Under the pieces are notes generated by a model. That model had not been told where the DNA came from. It saw only the letters and a program-made list of their open reading frames with translations, and did not search any database. From contig CAYGPI010000001.1 of the NCBI GenBank assembly GCA_964351745.1, forward strand, positions 1-64,000: 64,000 bases of DNA, read 5' to 3'. This document shows, one piece after another, positions 35,854 to 43,731 of this stretch (position 1 is its first letter; every line of letters begins with the position of its first letter). The DNA is from CAYNJF01 sp964351745 (GTDB lineage Bacteria > Pseudomonadota > Gammaproteobacteria > Berkiellales > Berkiellaceae). The translations under genes and the position numbers were made by a program.

Positions 35854-36840
35854 ATGTTAGATGTGGCTCAATTGCAACAAAAGGTTGCTTTTGAAAAATC
35901 TCGCAAGAGAGATCAAGCCGCTGAGAGCTCTCGAGCCTATCGTAAAGCCTTTACCCCAGCTTTAGCTGAGTTTCAAGAGCAGTCAGATGCTGGGTATGAT
36001 TCATGTGGATCTCTTAGCAGCACAGAAGAGTTGGCGTTAGATTTTGAAGATATTGATCATGCTGAGCTAAAGAAGGCTAATCATTACAAATGGTTTGTAG
36101 GTAGCAATGAAAAATCAATTCCTGATTTGAATTTATTTAAAGATAGCCATTTTGTGGTGCTAGGCTGTTCGTGTATTAAGTCCATAGAAACAGTTTTTAA
36201 AAGTATTGATTGGGACAACTATGATCCAAAAGGCTCAGTCCCTCAACTAATGGTTCTTGAATTATCTGAGCATGTCATCAAAGCTTGGTCTAACCTTAAG
36301 ATCGTCACAGAAAAGGCAAGTTCTCTTGATGAGTTTCATAAAAGAATCCTAGGTTATGAGTTGTTTTCTGATGTGAGGATCCAAAGTTTTCCTAAAAATT
36401 CTGCTGAAAAATTTTTATATCAATTAAAGCAGTTTTGTTTCAATGACAAGCAATATCAATTCCTAAAGCAGGTGGTCAATAAGACCATTGTTTGTTTTGG
36501 AGATTGGGCTGATAATGCGGTGATTCAGCAAATGAGACGTCAAATAAATGGACGTTCTTTAGTCGTTTATGCCTCAAATATTCCTGAATATGCTTTATGC
36601 TTCTTTGGCCCTGTTGTGCTGAGTGATATCGTTGACAACATCATAGCGCTTGATCCGCTTCAAACGATCTACGCATCATCTCAAGAATCGGTGCGTCGCC
36701 AAACTCGATTGTTTATGCCACATAGGATGAGTGTTGTGCAGGGCAGCTCTAAACCAGAGCACTTAGAGGATCTAAAGGCAGGTGACTCCGTTGTTGATGG
36801 TTATCTAAAAAGCATTAAAGAGACAAAACTTCGTTTATAG
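35854..36840 (+). CDS. Hypothetical protein, possible Rossmann/methyltransferase-like fold
   Basis: The function is unknown. It has 328 residues, no signal peptide and no membrane helix. Residues 1-75 are charged and look disordered. From about residue 88, HFVVLGCSCIKSIETVF could be the glycine-containing first strand/helix of a Rossmann-like methyltransferase, with LMVLELSEHVIKAW as the acidic second strand and SLVVYASNIPEYALCF as a later strand. The classic GxGxG is degenerate (GCSC), so SAM binding is doubtful. It is last in the run with DUF4279 and the 91-residue gene. An effector or a housekeeping role are both possible. Confidence 0.55.
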   Translation: MLDVAQLQQKVAFEKSRKRDQAAESSRAYRKAFTPALAEFQEQSDAGYDSCGSLSSTEELALDFEDIDHAELKKANHYKWFVGSNEKSIPDLNLFKDSHFVVLGCSCIKSIETVFKSIDWDNYDPKGSVPQLMVLELSEHVIKAWSNLKIVTEKASSLDEFHKRILGYELFSDVRIQSFPKNSAEKFLYQLKQFCFNDKQYQFLKQVVNKTIVCFGDWADNAVIQQMRRQINGRSLVVYASNIPEYALCFFGPVVLSDIVDNIIALDPLQTIYASSQESVRRQTRLFMPHRMSVVQGSSKPEHLEDLKAGDSVVDGYLKSIKETKLRL

Positions 36841-36943
36841 CTATAACAAAGATTGTGGGTAGGCAATGAAAGGCGCCTAGTCTCCAGGGAGTTTTTCTTT
36901 TAGAATGGCTTACTGTCACTAGGATAACAATTGAGTTGAGTAA

Positions 36944-37558
36944 ATGAAATCCATCTTACCGAGTTTTGACTTATTGAAGGGAAGTCCTCGTAACCAGGTC
37001 GCTCTTATCATGTCATTTGCTGCTATGTTTCTTTTGATCCCTGGCTTGTCACTCTCTATGTTGCACATAAGCACCACTGGCGCGGTTGATGCACCCTTAA
37101 CTCGTTTCGATATTAATTTTTTTGACACGAATAATTCCATCTTAACAACGGTTAATGATTTGTTTGATCAAGGATATTATATTGTTTCAACTTTGATTTT
37201 TTTGTTTAGCGTCGTGGTTCCAACAGCCAAAATTATCATGCTAGTTCAAGCACTCTTTATGAAACAATATACCGCTAGAAGAAATATCATTCGATTTATT
37301 CAGTCCATTGGCAAATGGTCTATGTGTGATGTTTTTGTAGTAGCTATTTTTTTATCGTACCTATCGACTGGCACTCGAAATACCGGGGAGACGCACGAGT
37401 CGTCGATTTTAGGCGTGCCTATAGAGATTGATATATTAGTGAATATGGATGCTCATCTTGAGACAGGATTTTACTGTTTTCTAGGATATTGTTTAACTTC
37501 TTTGATTGCCCTGCAATTTTTTGAAGAAAAGCCAGGAAAAGTTAAGTTATCCAACTAG
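36944..37558 (+). CDS. PqiA-family membrane protein (single module)
   Basis: A 204-residue inner-membrane protein with four hydrophobic segments. STLIFLFSVVVPTAKIIML and FIQSIGKWSMCDVFVVAIF are hallmark PqiA segments. E. coli PqiA has two such modules and cysteine zinc ribbons (417 residues); this copy has one module and no ribbons, like many YebS/PqiA-like singletons. PqiA proteins work with MCE-domain PqiB in lipid transport across the envelope; no MCE gene is adjacent. Its SD is weak. Confidence 0.85.
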   Translation: MKSILPSFDLLKGSPRNQVALIMSFAAMFLLIPGLSLSMLHISTTGAVDAPLTRFDINFFDTNNSILTTVNDLFDQGYYIVSTLIFLFSVVVPTAKIIMLVQALFMKQYTARRNIIRFIQSIGKWSMCDVFVVAIFLSYLSTGTRNTGETHESSILGVPIEIDILVNMDAHLETGFYCFLGYCLTSLIALQFFEEKPGKVKLSN

Positions 37559-37705
37559 TATTTTAAGGACTATTAACCGTCCATCCTTCATTTGTCTCAG
37601 GCTGTCTACTTAAACAAGTTTTCATGCTTAACCCTTGATATAGTTTGGCAACTTGAGTTTATTGACTCAGTTTTTTCCATTCTTAAATATATGAGGGTAT
37701 ATAAA

Positions 37706-38104
37706 ATGTTACAAAATAAAGGTTTATTAGGTTGGGCAGCTGCTGGCGCTGCATTTGTTGGTGGCATGACTTATGCTGCTGCAACTTCTCCGATTGGTGT
37801 TGGCGTTCATTTCTTATGGAATGCTGCTGTTTATGGTCTTGGAAGTCTAGCTGTTAAATTTGCTGCTGATAAGGTCGAAGATTACTTAGATAAGGATTAC
37901 GTTGCTGTCTCTGATTATGATTCAGAATATGATTCAGAAGATGAATATAGTCAAGAAGTTCCTTTCACTACTCGTACACGTCGCAGCGCTATGATTTTCT
38001 CTGATCCAGCCGCTGATGATTTTGATGATTTAGATGTAGCTGCTTATCGTCAATTTAAGTTAGATGATGAGCAAGCTTATCAAGCAGAAAGAAAGAAATG
38101 GTAA
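37706..38104 (+). CDS. Small hypothetical protein with hydrophobic N-terminus and acidic tail
   Basis: From ATG 37706, with GAGGG 8 nt upstream, the product is 132 residues; a longer reading from 37592 has no SD and an unconvincing N-terminus. Two hydrophobic segments (about 6-26 and 33-52) are rich in Ala/Gly; the tail holds repeated Asp/Glu/Tyr (YDSEYDSEDEYS). I recognise no family. The gene is bounded by a strong terminator and is probably a single unit. Confidence 0.7.
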   Translation: MLQNKGLLGWAAAGAAFVGGMTYAAATSPIGVGVHFLWNAAVYGLGSLAVKFAADKVEDYLDKDYVAVSDYDSEYDSEDEYSQEVPFTTRTRRSAMIFSDPAADDFDDLDVAAYRQFKLDDEQAYQAERKKW

Positions 38105-38135
38105 GCCGAAGGTTTATTTGATTTTGTCTTTCAGG

Positions 38136-38159
38136 AAACCGGCTTAGGCCGGTTTTTTT
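38136..38159 (+). terminator. Rho-independent terminator
   Basis: AAACCGGC (38136-38143) pairs with GCCGGTTT (38148-38155) around TTAG, running into a T7 tract, 31 nt after the stop at 38104. Confidence 0.92.
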
Positions 38160-38172
38160 ATGCTTTTTATTT

Positions 38173-38781
38173 TTAGAAATCTTGTAGTTCAATGCCAAAA
38201 CTTTGTAGCAAAGCCATCGCATCAGGCATGGAAAACTTAGCTTTTGAAATGTTGTTTTCAAGAGGATTGATTTGATAATGAATGGCTTCACTAAAATCTG
38301 ACTTTTGCAGATTGGTATGTTGGAACATGCTATTTTCAAAATCAGTGAGTATTAAGCTGGAGCTAGATAAGTTGGCTCCCCTAAAATCAACATCATGAGC
38401 TTTACAGTCTTCGATAATAATTTCTGAAAGCTCTAGCTCATAAAAGCTTGAGTAACTAATATTTGATTTATAGAACTCAATAGGGCTAGCTAAGTTGATT
38501 TGTGGCCATTGTGCTTGAGTCCAATTGATCCCCATGAGTTTGCAAGACTCAAAAGATGCACCTCTAAAAGCACTATACTTTAGGTTAAGAGCACTTAGGT
38601 TGCAAAGTTTGAACTCGCAGTCGGTAAAAATACAACGTGAAAAAATAGCTTCATGAAAATTGATTTTTTCGAACTGACAATTTTCAAAAATCTTACCATG
38701 CCATTCAACCTTCTCTAAATTAAGATCACTAAACTTAGTGTCAAAAAATTCTACTTCTTTAAAGAGGAGATTGTCACTCAT
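38173..38781 (-). CDS. Pentapeptide-repeat protein
   Basis: A 202-residue right-handed quadrilateral beta-helix protein built from A(D/N)LXX-like units, with Phe/Leu every fifth residue (FENCQFEKINFHEAIFSRCI; FRGANLSSSSLILTDFENSM). An interruption near residue 100 and the non-repeat C-terminus ending ALLQSFGIELQDF resemble the Qnr-like two-domain layout, which mimics DNA and protects gyrase. Length is near Qnr's 218. Many such proteins have no resistance role, so this is only a resemblance. ATG 38781 has AAAGG 7 nt upstream. Confidence 0.85.
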   Translation of the reverse strand: MSDNLLFKEVEFFDTKFSDLNLEKVEWHGKIFENCQFEKINFHEAIFSRCIFTDCEFKLCNLSALNLKYSAFRGASFESCKLMGINWTQAQWPQINLASPIEFYKSNISYSSFYELELSEIIIEDCKAHDVDFRGANLSSSSLILTDFENSMFQHTNLQKSDFSEAIHYQINPLENNISKAKFSMPDAMALLQSFGIELQDF

Positions 38782-38925
38782 GTTAAAACCTTTGTTGACA
38801 GTTGGGGGATGGTTCGATCTAGGTATCAATATAGAGTAGGTATGAAAATGAAAATTTTACTTAAAAGGGAGCATCATCATCAAAGCCAAGCTGAGCTTGG
38901 CTTTGACAAAAAATGGGCTGGAGGA

Positions 38926-39627
38926 TTAACCTTCAGCACTCAGCACATCAAGCAACTCAATTTCGAAAACAAGCGTTGCATTTGGTCCAATGACATTGCC
39001 AACGCCATTTTCGCCATAAGCTAACGTTGAAGGGATCCAAAGCTCCCACTTAGCACCAGGCTTCATGAGTTGTAAGGCCTCAGTCCAACCAGGGATCACA
39101 CCATTGACTGCAAATTGCATTGGCTCGCCACGGGCATAAGAGCTATCAAATTCTGTGCCGTCAATCAAAGTGCCACGGTAATGAGTAGATACTCTATCAT
39201 CGGCTTTTGGAGGTGTACCTTCGCCTTGTTTAATCACTCTGTACTGTAAGCCAGATTCTGTGACCTTCACTTCATTGCGAGTTTTATTTTGTGCTAAAAA
39301 GGCATTACCTTGTTTTAAATTTTTTTCAGCCAAGTTTTTACGCTCCTCATTTTGTTGCTCTAATATTTTTTTCTGTAGCGCAAGGAGTGTATCTTTAATT
39401 TGTGCTTCTGTCATGAGTAGATCGGAGCCTTGTTGGCCATGCTCGATCCCCTTAAGGAAACTTTTTTGATCAATGGTGACACTTTGATTTTTAAAGTGCT
39501 TGCCAATATCAACACCAATACTGTAACTAATTTTATCATTTTCAGTAGGTAATGCGTCAGCTGCAAAACTCGACGTTGTTAAAGCTGCAAAAATGAGAGG
39601 GCTTGATAATAATAACAGTTTTTTCAT
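38926..39627 (-). CDS. mip: Mip-like FKBP-type peptidyl-prolyl isomerase
   Basis: An exported 233-residue prolyl isomerase, the same length as Legionella Mip. A signal peptide ends at SSFA-AD. An N-terminal dimerisation part and a long charged helix (about 85-125, EEQNEERKNLAEKNLKQGN) lead to the C-terminal FKBP domain: GTLIDGTEFDSSYARGEP, VIPGWTEALQLMKPGAKWEL and ATLVFEIELLDV. ATG 39627 has AAGGGG 9 nt upstream; ATG 39633 is too close to the SD. It lies 40 bp downstream of the PAP2 gene on the same strand. In Legionella, Mip supports host infection; FkpA-type folding help is the general role. Confidence 0.93.
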   Translation of the reverse strand: MKKLLLLSSPLIFAALTTSSFAADALPTENDKISYSIGVDIGKHFKNQSVTIDQKSFLKGIEHGQQGSDLLMTEAQIKDTLLALQKKILEQQNEERKNLAEKNLKQGNAFLAQNKTRNEVKVTESGLQYRVIKQGEGTPPKADDRVSTHYRGTLIDGTEFDSSYARGEPMQFAVNGVIPGWTEALQLMKPGAKWELWIPSTLAYGENGVGNVIGPNATLVFEIELLDVLSAEG

Positions 39628-39667
39628 GGCCATAGGCCCCTTGTGTGAATAGTGAGTCCACACTATA

Positions 39668-40483
39668 TCAAAATTCCATCTGTCCGCCCATAAGCCATCC
39701 GCCATTCATAGGTTGAAAAGATAACTTGTACTTGACTGGCGAGATTAGTTTTTGATCAGACTTCATAATGGCTTGTGAAGCCATAAAAGCTAGCCCCCAT
39801 CCCAATGCTGCTTGAGAGAAATAGTGTTTATCAGTATTGACTCTAGAGAGGGCCGGTAGCGTTGATAAGGTATAGAATATCGTCTTCGCTTGCCAGCTAT
39901 CGCTAGTCGCTGCGGCGCTGATAAGGGGAACAGCGCCATAAAAGGCGTGTCCACTAACACCTCGATTGCCCTTAAAAAAGCCCCAGTTTGAACGCCCAAA
40001 GCGTGGTCGGTGAGCGCCTAAAGCTTCTGTTAGCAGTGCTTGCTGCGGGGCTGCTAATATTAAAATTCTTAGCGAATGCTCTCCCCATTTGCCTAGTGGG
40101 CGTGTCCATTGAGCATCTAATGTTTGATTTAAGGCTATGGCAGCAAGGTAAGTAGGGATGACAACCCTAATCTGTCTTAATTGAGTAAAGCTATCAACAC
40201 TATCTGCTATTTTATTAGTTCGGTGACTTCTAATATGGCGTTGCCAGTATTGGTTAGTATTTTCATCCAAAGCAGTATTTGCAAAAATGCCAGCAGCCCC
40301 AATAGCAAAACCTAAATGGGACAGGCCTTGAAAGGAGTAATATTCTTTATAATCTTGCTTGATCGCGCACCAAAAATCAGCCCTCCAAATAACTTTGTTG
40401 CTGGCTTTTGCGAAGACATGGCAATTTAAACTTAAAGACAATAAGCTTAGGGCCAAGAACTGTAGAGGTTTAACTTTTATCAC
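39668..40483 (-). CDS. PAP2-superfamily phosphatase-like protein, last motif altered
   Basis: A 271-residue exported or membrane protein with an N-terminal signal sequence and several hydrophobic helices. PAP2 motifs: ALGAHRPRF (KxxxxxxRP-like, the Lys not obvious), GVSGHAFYGA (PSGH-like) and SRVNTDKHYFSQ (SRxxxxxHxxxD). The last motif has Gln in place of the usual Asp, which supports the catalytic His, so activity may be altered. Known relatives dephosphorylate lipid pyrophosphates or lipid A. It precedes mip by 40 bp and may share its transcript. Confidence 0.75.
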   Translation of the reverse strand: MIKVKPLQFLALSLLSLSLNCHVFAKASNKVIWRADFWCAIKQDYKEYYSFQGLSHLGFAIGAAGIFANTALDENTNQYWQRHIRSHRTNKIADSVDSFTQLRQIRVVIPTYLAAIALNQTLDAQWTRPLGKWGEHSLRILILAAPQQALLTEALGAHRPRFGRSNWGFFKGNRGVSGHAFYGAVPLISAAATSDSWQAKTIFYTLSTLPALSRVNTDKHYFSQAALGWGLAFMASQAIMKSDQKLISPVKYKLSFQPMNGGWLMGGQMEF

Positions 40484-40590
40484 GGGTCTTGCGGGTTGTC
40501 ATAACATCAGGCGAAAGTGTATAACATCTTTAGTTTAAAGCCTAAAAATGACTCAGAAAGGCAAGTTAGCCACGGGAATAGTGATTAAAC

Positions 40591-41862
40591 ATGTATGAGA
40601 AATTAAAATTTTTATTAAGCAAACGGATGCTCGTTGTTTTAGCTTTGGGTTTTGCTTCAGGATTGCCTTTGGGACTAACAGGGGGCGCTTTACAAGCTTG
40701 GTATACCGTTGACGGTGTGGATATCGTGACGATTGGCTTTTTAGGGTTAGTCGGTCAGCCATATGTCTATAAGTTTTTTTGGGCACCACTGATGGATCGC
40801 TACGCACCGAAAGATAGGCGCAGAAAAGGGTGGATTATCATATGCCAAATCGCGTTAATCGCGACCTTATTCGTCATGGCTTCGTTTTCTCCTAAAGAAG
40901 CACCAGTGCTGTTAGGTTTGATTGCTTTAAGTTTTGCATTTTTATCCGCTTCCCAAGATATAGCTATCGATGCTTATCGAACAGAAATATTAAAGGCAAA
41001 AGAGCTAGGTCTAGGAGCCGCGATGTTTGTTGGCGGCTATCGTGTCGCGATGTTAGTGTCGGGAGGTTTGGCTCTGGTCTTAGCGAACTATATTGGTTTT
41101 CAAATGACTTATATGCTGATGGCCGCTTTTTTTGGTGTGACGTTAATGATCACCATTTTTGCTGATGAGCCCGAGAGTGAGCCAAGGCCGCCTATTAATA
41201 TTGTACAAGCTTGTATTAAACCTTTTGAAGAATTTCTTTCTCGAAAAAATGCTTTAGGCCTATTGGCTTTAGTCGTCTTATATAAATTAGGGGATGCTTT
41301 CGCAGGGACATTAACGACGGCTTTCTTGCTGCGAGGAGTTGGCTTTGATTTACTTGATGTTGGGCTGATTAATAAAACAGTCGGCTTAGGGGCAACTTTA
41401 GTTGGAGTCTTTCTAGGGGGCATGATGATGACCCGGATCGGGTTATATCGATCTTTGCTCTGGTTCGGATTTATTGAGGGGATTACAAACCTTGCTTATT
41501 TGCTTCTAACTTTGGTGGGGAGCAATTACCCGCTCATGTGCGCTAGTATTTTTCTTGAGAACTTGGGCGGCGGACTGGGTACAGCCGCTTTCTTAGCTTT
41601 TATTATGAGTCTGTGCCACTCCAAATATACCGCAACTCAATTCGCCTTGCTTAGTGCTTTAAGCGCTATTGGGCGAGTTTTTGTCGGGCCAGCTGCTGGT
41701 GTCTTGGTAGATAAATTTGGTTGGACAGAGTTTTTCTTATGGAGCCTACTTATTTCTATTCCTGGGATCGTCTTGTTGGTTGCGCTTAAATCAACCATTG
41801 TGAAATCTGAACAAGATAGTGCTCAAGAGAAGCAAGACTTGGAGGGAGTGAAGCCTGTATAA
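40591..41862 (+). CDS. ampG: Muropeptide permease AmpG
   Basis: A 423-residue MFS transporter with 12 helices importing anhydromuropeptides for peptidoglycan recycling. Family signature: GFASGLPLGLTGGALQAWYT at residues 20-39, GQPYVYKFFWAPLMDRYAP and ASQDIAIDAYRTEIL. The cytosolic amidase AmpD is encoded at 7342. E. coli AmpG has 491 residues; the shorter form without the last two helices is common. It is convergent with the next small gene, 16 bp away. Confidence 0.93.
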   Translation: MYEKLKFLLSKRMLVVLALGFASGLPLGLTGGALQAWYTVDGVDIVTIGFLGLVGQPYVYKFFWAPLMDRYAPKDRRRKGWIIICQIALIATLFVMASFSPKEAPVLLGLIALSFAFLSASQDIAIDAYRTEILKAKELGLGAAMFVGGYRVAMLVSGGLALVLANYIGFQMTYMLMAAFFGVTLMITIFADEPESEPRPPINIVQACIKPFEEFLSRKNALGLLALVVLYKLGDAFAGTLTTAFLLRGVGFDLLDVGLINKTVGLGATLVGVFLGGMMMTRIGLYRSLLWFGFIEGITNLAYLLLTLVGSNYPLMCASIFLENLGGGLGTAAFLAFIMSLCHSKYTATQFALLSALSAIGRVFVGPAAGVLVDKFGWTEFFLWSLLISIPGIVLLVALKSTIVKSEQDSAQEKQDLEGVKPV

Positions 41863-41878
41863 ACATGACAAGAGCTTA

Positions 41879-42268
41879 TCATGCTCCTTTTCGTGCTTTA
41901 GCGCTTGCTCCTGCATCTACTGTGAGCTCATCCTCATGTTGAGGAAGAAGCTTCATTAATTCAAGACGGCATTGCTTTAAAAAATTGATTGGTGGTTGGG
42001 CAGGGAAGGCATAGAGATCTTTAGCTTGTATAACACATAGAGTGCCAATCGCCGTTTGTATTAATTCCAGGTTATTCTTGTATTTTTCACCCAGAGCTAC
42101 TTTCAAGTCTTCTCGCATGACGACAGCATTTCTTACATCGCGAAGTAGCTCGACAAGCTCTTTGATGTTAAGAAGGAAGTCAGGATTTGAGCTGTGTCTA
42201 GTGATGTATCGAGTGATATCTTTAGTTAACTTATCACCTGCTTGGTGTAACATAAAATTTAAAGGCAT
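41879..42268 (-). CDS. Hypothetical protein, 129 residues
   Basis: I do not recognise it. It is predicted all-helical and soluble (IKELVELLRDVRNAVVMRED; KNNLELIQTAIGTLCVI), with a basic/Ala tail. No signal peptide or motif is seen. The start codon 42268 has no good SD; ATG 42253 is an alternative. It lies 65 bp downstream of fumC's stop on the same strand, so it could be the last gene of an acnA-fumC transcript. Confidence 0.55.
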   Translation of the reverse strand: MPLNFMLHQAGDKLTKDITRYITRHSSNPDFLLNIKELVELLRDVRNAVVMREDLKVALGEKYKNNLELIQTAIGTLCVIQAKDLYAFPAQPPINFLKQCRLELMKLLPQHEDELTVDAGASAKARKGA

Positions 42269-42333
42269 AAAAAGTGATCTAAAATGAAGGTAGGTTACAG
42301 TTGAGAGTACTGTAACCTAGACAGGTCAGACAA

Positions 42334-43713
42334 CTACTTTGGTATACCACCTTTTGTTAGTTGTGCTGGATCAAGGAGACGATCCAAATCCTTCTCAGAA
42401 AGATCTGTCATGTCTTCCGTCACTTCACGCACCGACTTACCATTGGCATAAGCTGCTTTGGCAATGGCGGCGCCTTTTTCATAACCAATCACTGTGTTGA
42501 GCGCTGTGACTAGGATAGGATTACGATCTAAAGCATTTTTGAGGTTATCTTCATTAACCGTAAACCCATCTATGGCATTATCAGCAAGTGATAATGCTGC
42601 ATTGCTTAAGATGTCAATGCTTTGAAGTAAGTTATAAGCTATGACAGGTAACATCACATTGAGCTGAAAGTTACCTGATTGAGCCGCCACAGTGATCGTT
42701 GAATCATTACCGATGACTTGAGCCGCCACCATAGCCACCGCTTCAGGGATAACAGGGTTGACTTTGCCTGGCATGATGCTGCTTCCAGGTTGCAGAGCCG
42801 GTAAAGCAATTTCCCCAATCCCTGCTAGCGGACCTGAGTTCATCCAGCGCAAATCATTCGCGATTTTCATCATGGAGCAGGCCACTGTTTTAAGCTGGCC
42901 TGATAATTCACAAGCAGCGTCTTGGCTGCTTAAGCTTTCAAAATAATTACTGCTGATTGTAAATGGAATTTTAGTTTCTTTAGCAAGCAACGTTGCGACA
43001 GTTTTTCCAAAGCGCTCTGGTGCATTGATACCTGTACCCACAGCTGTGCCGCCAATGGCTAACGCATGAATACGCTCTAGTGCAGACTCGATTCTAGCTA
43101 TTCCATTTTTAATCTGGGCAGACCATCCTCCAATTTCTTGTCCGAGCGTTACAGGCATAGCATCCATCAGATGTGTGCGCCCTGTTTTGACAACATCTTT
43201 GAGTGCCTCTGCTTTTTTATCTAAGGCGTCAGATAGGTGCTTTAGCGCTGGGAGCAGTTGTTGGTGTGCGCCAAGGGCACAACTGACGTGGATCGCAGTT
43301 GGAATAATATCATTACTGCTTTGCCCCATATTGACATGATCATTAGGGTGGATCTCTTTTTTTGAAGAGAGACTTGCAAGTCTTGCTATCACTTCGTTCG
43401 TATTCATGTTTGTGCTGGTGCCAGAGCCAGTTTGAAACACATCAATAGGGAAGTGGGTATCATGCTGGCCAAGAGCCACTTCTTGCGCAGCGGTTACAAT
43501 GGCCTGAGTTGTGTCAGCGTCTAAAAGTTTTAATTTTTTGTTAGCGCTAGCACAGGCAGACTTAATATAGCCCATCGCTTGAATAAAACCGCGCGGCATG
43601 GTGAGGCCACTGATTGGAAAATTATTGACAGCTCGTTGGGTTTGGGCGCCATAGAGGGCCTCTTCGGGCACCTCTAATTCACCCATGCTGTCTTTGACAA
43701 CCCTTACATTCAT
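42334..43713 (-). CDS. fumC: Class II fumarate hydratase
   Basis: Oxygen-stable, iron-free fumarase interconverting fumarate and malate in the TCA cycle. It has 459 residues (E. coli FumC 467). Signature GSSIMPGKVNP falls at about 311-321 with the catalytic Ser; GSGTSTNMNTNEV and GRTHLMDAMPVTLGQE are also standard. AGGAAG is 5 nt before ATG 43713. It follows acnA by 18 bp, so the two TCA enzymes are one transcription unit. No class I fumarase is seen. Confidence 0.97.
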   Translation of the reverse strand: MNVRVVKDSMGELEVPEEALYGAQTQRAVNNFPISGLTMPRGFIQAMGYIKSACASANKKLKLLDADTTQAIVTAAQEVALGQHDTHFPIDVFQTGSGTSTNMNTNEVIARLASLSSKKEIHPNDHVNMGQSSNDIIPTAIHVSCALGAHQQLLPALKHLSDALDKKAEALKDVVKTGRTHLMDAMPVTLGQEIGGWSAQIKNGIARIESALERIHALAIGGTAVGTGINAPERFGKTVATLLAKETKIPFTISSNYFESLSSQDAACELSGQLKTVACSMMKIANDLRWMNSGPLAGIGEIALPALQPGSSIMPGKVNPVIPEAVAMVAAQVIGNDSTITVAAQSGNFQLNVMLPVIAYNLLQSIDILSNAALSLADNAIDGFTVNEDNLKNALDRNPILVTALNTVIGYEKGAAIAKAAYANGKSVREVTEDMTDLSEKDLDRLLDPAQLTKGGIPK

Positions 43714-43731
43714 GGCAACTTCCTTCTTATA

